In this document: piece by piece, positions 47,307 through 58,764 of the stretch
Numbering within the stretch: position 1 is the stretch's first letter
Layout of the letters: every line of letters starts with the position of its first letter
DNA from: Hygrophila difformis
Lineage: Eukaryota > Streptophyta > Magnoliopsida > Lamiales > Acanthaceae
Assembly: GCA_030278955.1 (NCBI GenBank)
Contig: JAOANR010000002.1
Span: forward strand, 29,889,678-29,953,677
DNA: 64,000 nt
Direction of reading: 5' to 3'
Translations under genes and position numbers: made by a program
Notes under the pieces: generated by a model
The model's database searches: none
Told to the model about the DNA's origin: nothing
The model's input: only the letters and a program-made list of their open reading frames with translations

Positions 47307-47714
47307 TTAATCCTTGATATTCCTGGTACGGCAGTTCTTGAACTTATGTCCTTTCTTTCCACAGCGGAAGCACTCCCCTTCATTGGGGCATCGCCAAGTC
47401 AGGTGCCTTTTGCCGCATTCGAGGCAAGGTGCAGGGGTCGGATGTCCTCCAGGATTATTCCGATCTTCGATCAGTACATCGTTTTGCATCCGCAAATTCT
47501 CTAGGCGAATCTCTTGGTCCGTTGATATCCCCTCGTAATATTTAACCATGATTTTGAGTTCTCTTATCTCTTTATTCTTTCGAGACATCTCTTCCTCAGT
47601 CCATCGGACGCAGTCCTTTTCATAAAGTAGTTCGCTTCTTAGGTTCTGCACTTTCTCTTGCATACAGCTCCAGTCGTCCATTATTCCTTTCCCTTTTTCT
47701 TTAGAGCAGCCCAT
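47307..47714 (-). CDS. extra ORF b of element E: coiled coil plus two zinc knuckles
   Basis: Lies between the 5' LTR and gag. The open frame reaches back to 47798, but M at 47714 (M-G-C-S-K-E-K-G-K-G) is the more natural start, giving 135 residues. A charged helical part (about residues 15-80, likely coiled coil) is followed by two zinc-knuckle-like motifs, C-L-E-C-G-K-R-H-L-T-W-R-C and C-F-R-C-G-K-K-G-H-K-F-K-N-C (a perfect C-x2-C-x4-H-x4-C). Gag of this element has its own knuckles, so this is a separate nucleic-acid-binding protein or an alternative gag product. Intact here. Function unknown. Confidence 0.65.
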   Translation of the reverse strand: MGCSKEKGKGIMDDWSCMQEKVQNLRSELLYEKDCVRWTEEEMSRKNKEIRELKIMVKYYEGISTDQEIRLENLRMQNDVLIEDRNNPGGHPTPAPCLECGKRHLTWRCPNEGECFRCGKKGHKFKNCRTRNIKD

Positions 47715-48060
47715 CTGTAGGTAATATTCTAAGAAACAGGACAAGTAATACGAAATATCCTTAAGTCTAGTTTTCTTTATAATAAGTCCCGCATTCAAAA
47801 ACTAAGGCTCTATCCTATTACATTGTATTTCTATTAGATTTTTGTAACTTTAATCTAATATATATATATATATATATTAAATTAATTTATTTTTAAGTCC
47901 CCTTTTTTTTCCATAGCCATTTATACAAGATTAAGGTAATATAAAAACTAGACAAACTTCATTCTATAGTTCCGACTTGGATACAACACACCAAAATTTC
48001 CAAGCTTTTAGATAGTTATAACTTTCACTATTACTATACTACTAGTAAACAAAATATATG

Positions 48061-48612
48061 CTAAACATAAGCGTCATGAGGAGGTCTGGAAGGATGGTAC
48101 TCGGGAGACGGCGTACGCTTGCGGATAAGATCTGCATCTTCCTCAGGGTCTTCATCTGTACTGGTTTCACTGACAAGCTCACCCTGGGCTGATGATCCAG
48201 GATGACGACTGAGGTCTCTATAGAACTTTTTAACTTTATGCCCTTTTCTCTCCATGTATGCAATCTTTTTGTTCAAGCGCCCAATGGTGCCTAGATGGAG
48301 TTTGACTTGGTCCTTCGAATCCTTCAACTCCTCCTTGAGATCAAATATCTCTTCCACCTGCTCAGCACACAGATTGTCGAGTTCTTCCTTTTCTGCTTCG
48401 ACTAAAACCCTTCTATTATACTCGTCCTTATATTTATTATCAAGTTCTAGCTCTTGGGTTATGTGCGTTGCCGCCTCCACTGCCAATCGATTTCTTAGCC
48501 GGTCATTCTTTGCACTAAGGCGATTTGCTCTGGCACGCTCTTGTCTACTGGTTCTTATTACCTCTCGTACCAAGTCAGGAACTAACTTAACTATTGTATC
48601 GTTATCTTCCAT
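48061..48612 (-). CDS. extra ORF a of element E: coiled-coil protein
   Basis: First ORF after the primer site: 183 residues, intact, starting about 150 bp downstream of the PBS. Mostly charged alpha-helical sequence (residues ~15-130, rich in Glu, Lys, Arg and Leu with heptad-like spacing), then a Ser/Asp/Glu-rich acidic segment and a Pro/His-containing tail. No catalytic motif. Position in front of ORF b and gag suggests a role in particle assembly or RNA regulation, but that is a guess. Extra ORFs here are not part of the standard Tekay/Del plan. Confidence 0.6.
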   Translation of the reverse strand: MEDNDTIVKLVPDLVREVIRTSRQERARANRLSAKNDRLRNRLAVEAATHITQELELDNKYKDEYNRRVLVEAEKEELDNLCAEQVEEIFDLKEELKDSKDQVKLHLGTIGRLNKKIAYMERKGHKVKKFYRDLSRHPGSSAQGELVSETSTDEDPEEDADLIRKRTPSPEYHPSRPPHDAYV

Positions 48613-48761
48613 CTAGCAAGCAAATTGTCATAAATAATTGCAAATATTAAACATAATAATTGCATAAATGTGCCTAATGCCAGTGCATTGTGTCCCATCC
48701 CAAAATATGCAAAATCTTCTTTTAACTATTTTTTTTTTCAAAAACTTTTTTTTTTCTAGCT

Positions 48762-48774
48762 CGCTCTGATACCA
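48762..48774 (-). other. primer-binding site of element E (tRNA-iMet type)
   Basis: TGGTATCAGAGCG on the minus strand, three bases after the 5' LTR end at 48778; matches plant initiator Met-tRNA. Confidence 0.85.
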
Positions 48775-48777
48775 CCC

Positions 48778-51131
48778 TGTAACACCTCCATTTTCCAACT
48801 CTTAGTTCCACAGTGGATGCCTCAATTTGGAACCCGGGGTTGTTACCGCCACGCCTCTTAATTAAGCTCGCTTAGGCCTAGCCCTGGCTAACTCAATTAA
48901 TTGGCGATAAGGCTTAATTAAATTAAGTATTGAAAAAAAAAACTCACAACTTTATTTATTACAAAGCATAATATATCAGAGTTTGCAAAATATGACGACT
49001 AAGGCTCGTCGTCCCCAAAGTAACTTGACATAGTACTTTAAAATTTAACAACATAATTTAACTAGTAATTTAATATATATGTATATATAATTAAATGAAA
49101 TTCTGATACCCATGCCCGTGCCCATGCTTCTAGTCATCACCACATATGTCAAAACCTGAAAAGAGTGCATGCATAATTTATCAGCACACCAGCTGAGTAA
49201 ATAAATTTATACTCTTTAGGACAAAATTTAAATATAATTGACTCAAGTAGTAAATAGCATGTCAAACCGTTAAAACTCTGATTCTCTGTATCATGTAGCT
49301 CAACTATGACGTCTATACCCGGGGTATCTCATAGGACCTAGCATGCTTTCATAGTAACCGAAGTCAAGACTATGAGTATACAAGGGCGGCCCTCCCTTGC
49401 ATCTAAAACTGACTGTGGGACCCTTGGCCTACACAATCCTCTTTTTAAATGTTCTTACGAAGATAACCCCAATTGTGGTATATCCCGTATAATATCTCTC
49501 AATAATTCACATGCCACATACTGGAAATATAATTTTCACATGCATGGCTTCGCCCAAAAATATTTAAACTCATAATGGGGCATTTCCTCTGCATAAACCA
49601 ATTTGCATGGATAATTCTAAAATTATTTAAAGCAATAGGGAATTAAACATGCAAAAATTAACATTTAGGACAATACCCACAGAATATAAATTTACTTACT
49701 ATCTCCTCGAATATAGCCTACTGAAACTTTGGATCTGCTACTACTTCCTGGGACTGCAACTACTCCAACACTTCCCTATATTACTACACTCACTATTAAT
49801 TCAATCTACTAATTTCTTTCTCCTCCTCTCTCTTAACCTGATCTCTCTCTATTTTTTTTTCTTTCTCACTCCTCACATTCACTGCATCATTGTATGTTTT
49901 GGTGTGAATTTCAACAGCCAAGGCCGGGGTATTTATAGGCAAACCTCATGTACTTGTTATCAATTTTTTTATATTTTATTTTCTTATTTTCATTATTATT
50001 TCTCTCAAATCTTGCATTATCTTGAATCTAGATTCTTCTTTACAAGCTTGCCATGCATTGCACATACGTCATATCCATTATCTCTTCTACAATTTTATCA
50101 TCTCTATATGTACCAATTATTGGTACATGCGTTTTTTTAATTATTACTATTTATATATATATATTTTATTATTTTGTTATTCATTTCTAGATCCTTCTAT
50201 CTTGCATGTCTTCTCATGACTAATCCTTAATATTAGCCCCCCCCCTCTCTCGCTTGTTTTTTTTTTAAATTTTAATATTATCATTATTATTACTTTTATT
50301 ATTATGTACTATGTATTATACCAATTTAAGGAGATATCCCACCCATGCCTGCATTTCTTATACCAAAATAATTGGTGTATGTTCCTTTAATTTAACAATC
50401 TACTCATTTATTTATCTTTATTTATATATTATTTTCTAATAATTGCTCTATTTTAAGTACATATATATTTATCCATCACTATTTACTAATTCCTATTATT
50501 ATTATTATTATATTTTATTGGATCTCTTTTATCATTCTTGTCCCTCTCAAATTTGCATGCATGTACCATGCATGCACATAATTGGTGCCACACATCTTAT
50601 CATTTTTATTTATTTATTATATTTTCATCATTTATCTTTATTCTCAAATTTTATTTTCTTACTTGCTCCCCAAGTGCATTTTATCTCATTCTCATCTCCT
50701 TATTTTATTTTATTTTTATATATTATTATTATTTTATCTATTTTATTATTATTTATTAGTTTGAATTCTCTACCTTGCTATGCACGTTCAACATCATTAT
50801 TGGTACATAGTACATCTAGTTTTTTTTTTGTTTCTAATCTTTTTCTCTATTTTTATTTTTTTTTAAGATGTTAGAATCCCTATTACTTAAAATATTACAC
50901 AGCAGTTAATAAAACTTAAATATTTCTCTTCCAAGTATTCATAACTTTTTCATACTAGAAAATACTTTACTAGCATTATTTATTTAACTTAGGGGAAATA
51001 ATTCGTTTCTCATAACATTTTCCATAATTGCAACTTAAGTTCTATTAAATTTTAATCTATACTAGACAATATTTCAATTAACTATCTCTTTCTTTAAATA
51101 AAATATTATAGTTAATTTACTAGGTATTACA
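48778..51131 (-). repeat. 5' LTR of element E
   Basis: 2354 bp, TGTAATACC...GGTGTTACA on the minus strand; differs from the 3' LTR mainly by scattered substitutions and the shorter ATT repeat. TATA box CTATAAATA at about 49931-49939 on the minus strand. Frames at 49649-50874 are low complexity. Confidence 0.9.
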
Positions 51132-52064
51132 AATTTGCCCACATGTTCCACAGTGGACTAGTCGTCATCCTCTGAGAATGTAGTGAATTCGGGCATCTTG
51201 AAGCCCCTAGGGTATGGTAGCATAGTATCTACCCAATCAGGGTAGGGTTTGTTGTATGTAGCTCGCTCCATCGGCCTCAGTTGAATCCCAAAATGTTGCT
51301 GCCTCATGTCCGCTAGCAACTCAGATGATACCGCCAGTGCTTGTGTAGGAGGCATGACGGCTGTGGGAGGTGTGGCAGGTGTCAAGGCTACTTCACATGG
51401 TTGTGGCGTCTGCCTCCTAGTGTTGGCGGCGTCCAAGTAGGGTTTGGTATGAGCGCTGGTACTGGCGAGTAGTTGGCCACATAAGGTGTGGTTGGCACAT
51501 TCGGCATGGGAGGTTCTGCTTGACGTGTTGGCATGCCAGTTCCACCAAAGGCCGCTGGACAGCCTGGTGAAGCACTGAAGGCTATCAAATAGCCTGGTGA
51601 TGCATGAATCGACACTGGAGGTGCCGCGTAACCAAAGTTCGGCATGTTAGGTGCCGCTGGAGTCAAGGTGTAAGCCGACTGATAATGGAATGGAAATGGA
51701 CGGGTCAGGCCTCCAGACTCTGGGAGTGAGTGGTTTCCCAAGTCCTTTGTTGGCCGCCTGACGGCCGTGGACATAGGAGACTGGGCGGCGCATTCGTGCC
51801 ATTTGTAGAAACAGTTCCATCTTTCTGAGTACGCAAGTAACCACATACCTTGTCAATTTGATCGGCCATAGCGGGTCACAACACATCCATGAGATGCTTC
51901 ATGAGTAAAGGCATGAACTCGGTCATCGATTTTGTCATCGATAGCCGCATTTGGTCGAACAATGTTGGGATCTGTATGATCCCCTGCTGTGGTTGAGAAG
52001 TGCTCGCCGTATCAACGACATCCTCAGATGATGTTCGAACTGGTTTCTTCTCCTGTACAGACAT
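51132..52064 (-). pseudogene. gag of element D, N-terminal part, disrupted
   Basis: Starts ATG 52064, about 105 bp from the 5' LTR. The first 62 codons end in a stop, and later parts are in shifted frames (51846-51388, 51436-51158). They are Pro/Ala/Thr-rich, followed by Y-P-D-W-V-D...Y-P-R-G-F-K-M-P-E-F, the usual lead-in to the gag domain. The gag core continues at 40009 on the other side of element E. Confidence 0.75.
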
Positions 52065-52149
52065 TTCCTCTAACTTCTATGTCAAATCACTCACCATTCT
52101 ACCAGATCTCAGACGCATATACTCAAAGAGGATATGGTTTCCACTCAAG

Positions 52150-52169
52150 TCTCACTGGGCGTGCCAATT
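52150..52169 (-). other. primer-binding site region of element D
   Basis: AATTGGCACGCCCAGTGAGA directly after the 5' LTR on the minus strand, a sequence commonly seen behind the 5' LTR of plant gypsy elements. I do not assign the tRNA. Confidence 0.6.
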
Positions 52170-52626
52170 TGTTAACCATAAAATTGCAAAGGAATAAAAC
52201 CTCTTCTTTAATTGATGCACGTCGAAAGAATTACAAAATTGCAGAAAGGAAATTACAAGAACGTAACGAAAGCTATAGAATGAATAAAATTGCGGAATGG
52301 AAGAACAAAATGAAAGTGCAGGAAGAAAATTGCAGAAGAGAAAAGAATATATAAAGTGCGGATGCTTCTTGGCAGAGTTGATGTCCCTTCCTTAGGAGGC
52401 CGACTCTGATATTTATAAGCTGATCTTCCCTCCTAAGCTGCATAACCCCCCAGCAAGCCATGATCTATCATCTCTCAACCGTTGTGGACTATTCCAGTCT
52501 CTGGGAACCGCCATACATCAAATTTGACTCAACTTTCTTCCTAATTGGGCCAAAAATAGATGGGCCCATTGTCCGTTGGGTTAATCGGGCATCGACTTGT
52601 GGACTCAAATAATTGTTAGGTCAATA
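52170..52626 (-). repeat. 5' LTR of element D
   Basis: 457 bp, pairs with 37704-38176. Its first base pair on the minus strand is TA instead of TG (TATTGACCTAAC), a point change relative to the other LTR. Confidence 0.82.
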
Positions 52627-52656
52627 GAGGTAAATGCAATTAACTATGTAAGAGCC

Positions 52657-53983
52657 GGCGGGACCATTGCGCCTCGTGTTCCTTTTGTCCATATTTCTGA
52701 CTTAACAATGCGGGTTAAGGATGTCTTTCATGAAGGTAGATGGTGTGTGGAGAGATTAATGATTGTTCTTCGAGACCACTTGCAACAGGAACTGAAGGAG
52801 ATGGGGCCGTTGGTTTTATAAGTGAAAGCAGACGATCGTTGGTGTTGGATGGGGAACTCCATTGGTATTTAATTTGCCAAAAATGGTTATAAATCGTTGC
52901 TACATCTTAGAGGGTATCGAAGGGCTGAGTTGCGTGCTTGGGTGTGGAGGATTCCAGCTCCGGGAAAATCCACTTCCTTGTGTGGCTTATTGTTAGTGAT
53001 TCGCTTCCCAACAATATCATACGTCACAGCCGGGGGGTGGCTGCTTCGTCGCTTTGTACGGTATGCGGTCGGGAAGATGAAACCATTTGGCATTTGTTCT
53101 TCCTATGCCCATGGGCAGCCGCTGCTTGGGCTAAGCTAGGAGGGTTTCTGCAGCTGTCTTCTCCCCAACCTGATGTGGATGTCGCGGCTTGGTTGTGCAT
53201 TGTCAGTAGAAGGTGGTCCGGGATTCATTGGGCTCTCCTTTGGAATATTTGGCGAGGTCGTAATGCTTGTTGCATGCGGGGGGAACAACCCAGTTTACAT
53301 CTCACTCTTGGCAGGACCTTTAAAATGGGTACAATGCTTATGAAGGTCTTTCAGAGGACCTTGAAGGTGTGTCCGTTGCCGCTTGTCCGATGGAATCCTT
53401 ACCACTTTATTGGGCTTATCTTGCATGTTGAAGGGAGCTCCTTGGGCAACCCTGGTCCGGCTGGTTTCGGTGGAGTTGTTCGCATGAGAGATGGCATTTG
53501 GGTTGAGGGGTTTTCGGGCTATGTTGGGGTGGTTTCCAATATTGTCCGAGCTTCACGGTATGTGGAATGGTTTGTTGTGCCTCCAGCGTATGGGTGTTAT
53601 GGTTGCTCATTGTTTTTCTGACTGTCAAGAGGCGCTTCGTCTTGTGCATCATGGCCTGCCGATGGAGCATTTGTTGTTCCCTTTGGTACGCAATATTTGT
53701 GATTTGCTTGACGCTAATCTGGGCTTCCATTGGTGTCATTTGATTCAGGAAGGAAATTCGGTAGCAGATGTTTGGCTTGGCGTGGAGCTAAATCTGTGGA
53801 CTTTTTCACGACGGGTTTATCCTCTGAATGATGTTCGTTCTTTGTTGTCCTCAGATATGGAAGGGGTCTCCTTCCCTCGGTTTTAGTGTTTTTGCTGCTT
53901 TACTTTCTCCTTTCTCTTATTTTCTGTAGTTTAGTTTTTTTTTTCGTTCTCTTTTCTTTTTCCTCCTCTAACAAAAAAAAAAC
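52657..53983 (+). pseudogene. 5'-truncated LINE (zf-RVT and RNase H regions)
   Basis: Plus strand. Starts in the late reverse-transcriptase region (R-V-K-D-V-F...G-R-W-C), then a zf-RVT type zinc region (I-P-A-P-G-K, C-T-V-C-G-R-E-D-E-T-I-W-H-L-F-F-L-C-P-W-A) and an RNase H-like domain (G-N-P-G-P-A-G-F-G-G-V-V, Q-E-G-N-S-V-A-D), as in plant L1-type LINEs. Frames change near 52950 and 53590 and there is a stop at 52819. It ends in an A run (53973-53982) and is flanked by TAAGAGCC at 52649-52656 and 53984-53991, a plausible 8-bp target duplication. Confidence 0.82.
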
Positions 53984-54044
53984 TAAGAGCCACCATTTCC
54001 GTGTAGGCGCGGGTGCGTTGCACACTTCCCTCTATTAACTTATA

Positions 54045-54308
54045 CTCTCTCCGTTTTTAAAAAATTGAAACGGACCCACAGTGCACGTAGTCCAATTTAC
54101 ATTTTAAATCATTAATAACTCAAGTTCGGTACAAGTAAAAATTGTAAAAGTTCCATATTTAAAAACTACTCGACGAGACGAATCTAACAAGATCTCAAAT
54201 GACTATATTTTAACTTGTATAACTATGATAAAACTTTAACTTAAGATGCGTGTGTGAACAATATCCAATTTACTAACGTTACAATTTATTTTTCAAAGAC
54301 GGAGGGAG
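54045..54308. mobile_element. Stowaway-like MITE in the VPE promoter
   Basis: 264 bp flanked by TA (54043-54044 and 54309-54310). Ends CTCTCTCCGTTTTT and ...AAGACGGAGGGAG are Stowaway-type terminal inverted repeats. Its right end is about 105 bp from the VPE start codon. A related copy in reverse orientation lies at about 63455-63710. Confidence 0.75.
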
Positions 54309-54310
54309 TA

Positions 54311-54320
54311 CTACTATAAG
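54311..54320 (+). promoter_or_regulatory. possible TATA region of VPE gene
   Basis: ACTATAAGAAG directly next to the MITE end and about 95 bp before the start codon. It is the only TATA-like word close enough, so the core promoter touches the MITE. Confidence 0.4.
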
Positions 54321-54412
54321 AAGAGGAGAAGTTCTTGCATCATTTCTCAAGCTCAGTATTCAATATAGACTATTTCTTCTATACTGTAAAGTGCAAACCC
54401 AAACTGCCCAGC

Positions 54413-57400
54413 ATGGTTCGCTACGCCTTCGCTCTTGTCTCCATTCTCGTCGCTCTTGCGCACGCTCACGCTAGACGTCCTGATTTCATCAAGCTTTTCA
54501 CTGATGCGGAATCGGAGGATGATTCCGTGGGGACACGATGGGCCGTCCTCTTGGCTGGATCTTCTGGATACTGGAATTACAGGCACCAGGTAACTCGCTC
54601 ACTCTTCAATTCTACTTTTTCCTCCTTTATTATTCCTATTCAAATTCAATTGATTTACGATTCACGCCTTTGTAATTTTCCAACTCTGCTTTCTAGTTAT
54701 GTGCCTGCGATCTCTTATTCATTCATCACTATGTTTTTCAATTTCACTCACTCACGTTTTAGAATATCCTTTTTTTTTTTTTTTTTTTATATATATTTTA
54801 CAAAGTTCGGCTTTCGTAACGTTTGATTCACTCGGCACGGAAAAGCGTTTGTGCGTTTGTGATGTTATATAAATAAATTCAAGTTAACTGAGTACCCTGT
54901 TTTGGGTGACGAATTCTGAGGTATATATTGCTATTCCCTTTAAAAGTTTGAGTTGGGAAAATAGGTTTTAGCAAACAGCAGTCTTTCGATATTTTGGTAA
55001 ATTACATACTCCATTTGAGATGAATTAAGTATTATTTTTTATTTTTTATTTTTATCAAGAATTGGTTTCTAGGTAAATCCGAGGCCGGAGAATTGATTGA
55101 TTCAGCAATCAAGCAATCAGCATAGCAATGGAGTATATTTTTTAAATAAATATAGTATAATTATATAACAATCAATTACGAGTATTTTATATTTTTACTA
55201 AATAACCAAAGGGGTAACTCAAATTCATAATTTGACTTTAATGAAATACAAATGGTTTATTTGATATGAAATATTCTCTAAACTTCAAATTTTAACGATT
55301 CACTCGGTTGATACACTTTAATTTTCTATAATATACTATGATGCTGTGTGATAGTGACATTCTCCCTTGGACCTAATGCTTGACTCCCTCTCATTTTCAT
55401 CTGAATTGGGATGGAAAGTGGGCCTCATTCAGATTCGAACATTACATTTACAAACACAAGAATTCGTCTAATGGAAACTCTCTTATCTAGAAATATTATA
55501 AGAAATGGGGTTAGTTGCGGTGCGACTAGAAAATCTGCAACACATCAAGGCGACAATCTCGACCGTTCATTTAAAATCTAACAGGTTCAAAATGTAAAAG
55601 GATAAAATTGTCCAAAAAATGTATAACGGTCAAATTGCTGAAATACACGTAGGTTGTTATCACTGAAAATATTGTCGCATGTCGCTGAAATACACACACC
55701 ACGTCCCTGAAATACATACAGGCTGAAATATGTTAAACCAAAGAATTGAAGTTTCAACGTATGAAGTCGTCGAAATGAACATTATCAAGTCGCTGAAAAA
55801 TACTATAGCATGTCACTGATATATACTATATGGCGTCGCTCCCATAAGAAATTGAGTTTGGGAAAAAAAATGTAAAAATAACAAAGGATGAGATGTATGT
55901 GCTAAAATTTAATGTTGGATAATTGCCTTACGATCCACTAAATTCACACCATCGGCTAATGAATATGGATAATCACTGCCTGCCTGTAACCTCCAACTTG
56001 ATAGGTTTGGAATGGGTAGGACCTAAACCACTTAAAGACGAAGTGATGGGCTTTCTTTTGGACAAGTAACAAGTTGTGGAATGGCGGCCTTTTGAATTCT
56101 GAAAGATCAATCATGCTAATTGCTGATGCAGTTGATTGGAGCTGCATAATGCTTTCATAGGTTTCTTCAACAGTGATTTTTTTTTTTTCTCAAAGCATGT
56201 TCATTTGATTCATTAGTTCAGTTGTTTTCTTTGCAGTGAACATGATTTTATTACATTACTTCGTGTATGACAACAATGAACAGTGAACTCTATTGATAAA
56301 ATCACAGGAGACCGAATATAGGTTCTTTTTCGCTAAAAGTTACTCTGTATTAGAGTTATTTTACTTCCAGAAATTCGTGCTTGTGCCAGTTAAAACTCGA
56401 CCATCAAAATCGAGATGATGGATTTTTGGTTTTTTAACTTTAATCCCAAAATTAACAATTTCCTTCATGGTTGGTCATCCATGTATTCTTTGTTCGGATT
56501 TAGCATCATGGATACTTAATTGTACTCAGTATCGCGAGTTGAGCTCTTTGTTCGATGTCCGTCAGATCATTTTACAACCGCTGTTTGTCTGTGTTTGCAG
56601 GCTGATGTATGCCATGCATATCAAATATTAAAAAGAGGTGGTCTGAAGGATGAAAATATTATTGTCTTTATGTACGACGACATTGCCCACAACATCGAGA
56701 ATCCTCACCCTGGCATCCTCATTAACAATCCTCATGGTGAGGATGTCTACCATGGAGTTCCCAAGGTTGTCTATCCCCAAGTCTTTTGTTGTTTCTTCAG
56801 TTGTGCACTCCCTGCTTAGCTTTTAATTACTTTTTCTAACACAACTCTTTGGACAGGATTATGTTGGGGATGATGTTACTGCCGACAACTTCTTTGCTGT
56901 GCTTCTTGGGGATAAATCCTCACTGACAGGGGGTAGCGGGAAGGTGGTAGACAGTGGCCCTAATGACCATATCTTCGTATATTATACAGATCATGGTGGT
57001 CCTGGTGTCCTTGGTCAGTACAGTAGTAATGTATTTCTATGTAGCGTTTACTTGCTTGTGTTCGTTCTTTCATTCATCGTGCCTATCTGCACAAGAAGCC
57101 CTATTAAAGATTGATTCGCAGGTTTATATTCAGATCCTATTGCTTCACTCTGTCGTCTTTGTTTTATTTACAAACAATGATGTTAAATATACTCAGGGAT
57201 GCCCACCTATCCTTACATATATGCCAATGATCTCATCAATGTCTTGGAAAAGAAGCATGCTTCTGGAACTTATAAGAGCTTGGTAAACTTAACCACTTGA
57301 TGATTGTTACAATGTTGTTTATATGAATTAGTATTTCTATTTCTGTATGAAGCAAGATCTGAAATTCGCGATTGCTACTTAATTAGGTCTTTTACCTGGA

Positions 57401-58764
57401 AGCTTGTGAATCTGGAAGTATATTTGAAGGCCTTCTCAAGGATGACTTGAATATATATGCTACCACTGCATCAAATGCACAAGAGAGTAGCTGGGGAACT
57501 TACTGCCCTGGAGAGTACCCCAGTCCTCCCCCAGAGTACGCCACCTGTTTGGGTGACCTTTACAGCATTGCCTGGATGGAGGACAGGTGCGTGCGTATAT
57601 TGTTGAGTCACTCAAGTCACTACTACTTCATTTATTATACTACTATTGTTGAGTCACTACTGATATTTTTAATTACGAATGGGCAGCGATGCACACAATC
57701 TTCGGACTGAGAGTTTGAAGCAGCAGTACCAACTGGTAAAATGGTTTTAAAATGCATTTCACACTTGGCGTTTGGGAGTGTGATTTCTGGCTCAATTTGT
57801 GTATTTTGTGGGTCTGTTGTCATTTTTCAGGTCAAGAAGCGAACAGCATATTCTAATTACTATGGTTCCCATGTTATGCAATATGGCGATCTCAACATTA
57901 ATGCTCAGAGTCTTTTTCTCTACATGGGCACCGATCCTGCCAATGACAATCTTACTTTTGTTGACGATAACTTCCTGCGTCCATCTTCAAAAGCTGTCAA
58001 CCAGCGCGATGCAGATCTTCTACACTTCTGGCATAAGGTTTATTACACCTCCTGTACAACATAATGCTATTTATAAGTTCCTGCCTCTGAAGAAGTTTAG
58101 AACCTTATGTTAACTTGTTTGTGGTATCCATCACTTGCAGTTCCTTAAAGCTCCTGAAGGCTCTGAGAGGAAATTTGAAGCCCAAAAGCAGCTTGGGGAA
58201 GCTATGGCACATCGTGCCCACATTGATAACAGTATTGAACTTATAGGGAATGTTCTGTTTGGAGTTAACAAGGGTCCTCAGAAGCTCAAAGCCGTTCGTC
58301 CTGCTGGCCACCCTCTTGTTGATGACTGGAGTTGCCTTAAATCTCTGGTAAGCACAACTAAACATTAAACATTCGCAAAGGCTTGCTAGCTGCGCTGGTG
58401 ACCTTTGTTGAAACTCAGAAGGCTGCTGTTAGAATCTAGCAAATACATAACAAAAATTCAACAACAGGATTGAGAATTTCAACCACCCCACTGCATTATT
58501 TTCTTCACAAATCTCGTCTTAAAAGGAAATTATCCTACAATGCTTCTATATTTAAGAAAACTACTCGATACGTGTACACAGGTTAGGACATTTGAGACTC
58601 ATTGCGGATCGCTGTCTCAGTACGGAATGAAACACATGCGCTCCCTCGCCAACATGTGCAATGCAGGCGTGACAAAAGAGCAGATGGCTGAGGCATCAGC
58701 ACAAGCCTGTTCAAGCTTCCCATCCAATCCATGGAGCTCTCTTCAGAGGGGCTTCAGCGCTTGA
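54413..58764 (+). CDS. VPE: vacuolar processing enzyme (legumain, asparaginyl endopeptidase, C13)
   Basis: Cysteine protease that cleaves after Asn/Asp in the vacuole, maturing storage and vacuolar proteins and taking part in cell death. Exons: 54413-54589, 56601-56765, 56857-57013, 57197-57282, 57387-57586, 57687-57735, 57831-58037, 58141-58347, 58582-58764; all introns GT-AG; 476 residues, usual family length; nine exons is the usual plant VPE structure. A signal peptide ends near residue 20 (A-H-A-H-A). Catalytic His160 is in Y-Y-T-D-H-G-G-P-G and Cys202 in Y-L-E-A-C-E-S-G-S. The substrate-loop region [10 protein letters not shown] is present, and the C-terminal prodomain with its Cys residues (H-C-G-S, N-M-C, A-C-S) is complete. 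No lesions seen. A Stowaway MITE abuts the promoter. The VPE subtype cannot be fixed by eye. Confidence 0.95.
54590..56600 (+). other. long first intron of VPE with a possible repeat insertion
   Basis: 2011 bp, much longer than the other introns. Contains a T20 run (54770-54789) and, at about 55505-55850, a stretch in which TCGCTGAAATAC-like words recur (near 55630, 55680, 55703, 55788) between GTTGCGGTGCGAC and GGCGTCGCTCC. This may be a small transposon, but I cannot define its ends. Confidence 0.4.

Larger units (their letters stand above)
40010..51131 (-). mobile_element. element E: Tekay/Del-type chromovirus LTR retrotransposon
   Basis: 11122 bp on the minus strand: 5' LTR (51131-48778), Met-tRNA primer site, two extra ORFs, gag, protease, RT-RNaseH, integrase with chromodomain, 3' LTR (42421-40010). 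LTRs start TGTAATACC and end GGTGTTACA and are very similar by eye. It lies in the gag of element D. I see no matching 5-bp duplications (GGTGA at 40005-40009 and AATTT at 51132-51136), so the insertion or a later exchange altered one side. Its coding parts contain stops and frameshifts. Confidence 0.9.
37704..52626 (-). mobile_element. element D: gag-only LTR retrotransposon, interrupted by element E
   Basis: LTRs of 457-473 bp at both ends (52170-52626 is the 5' LTR, 37704-38176 the 3' LTR on the minus strand), primer site, gag in pieces, a GC-rich filler and a pure G tract as probable PPT. Without element E (40010-51131) it is about 3.8 kb long. No protease, RT or integrase is seen. Flanks AAGGT (37699-37703) and GAGGT (52627-52631) are a possible target duplication with one mismatch. 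Confidence 0.8.

Noticed and set aside
40005..51136. 5-bp target duplication for element E
   Set aside because: The flanks GGTGA and AATTT do not match; I therefore do not claim one, although the gag of element D clearly continues on both sides.
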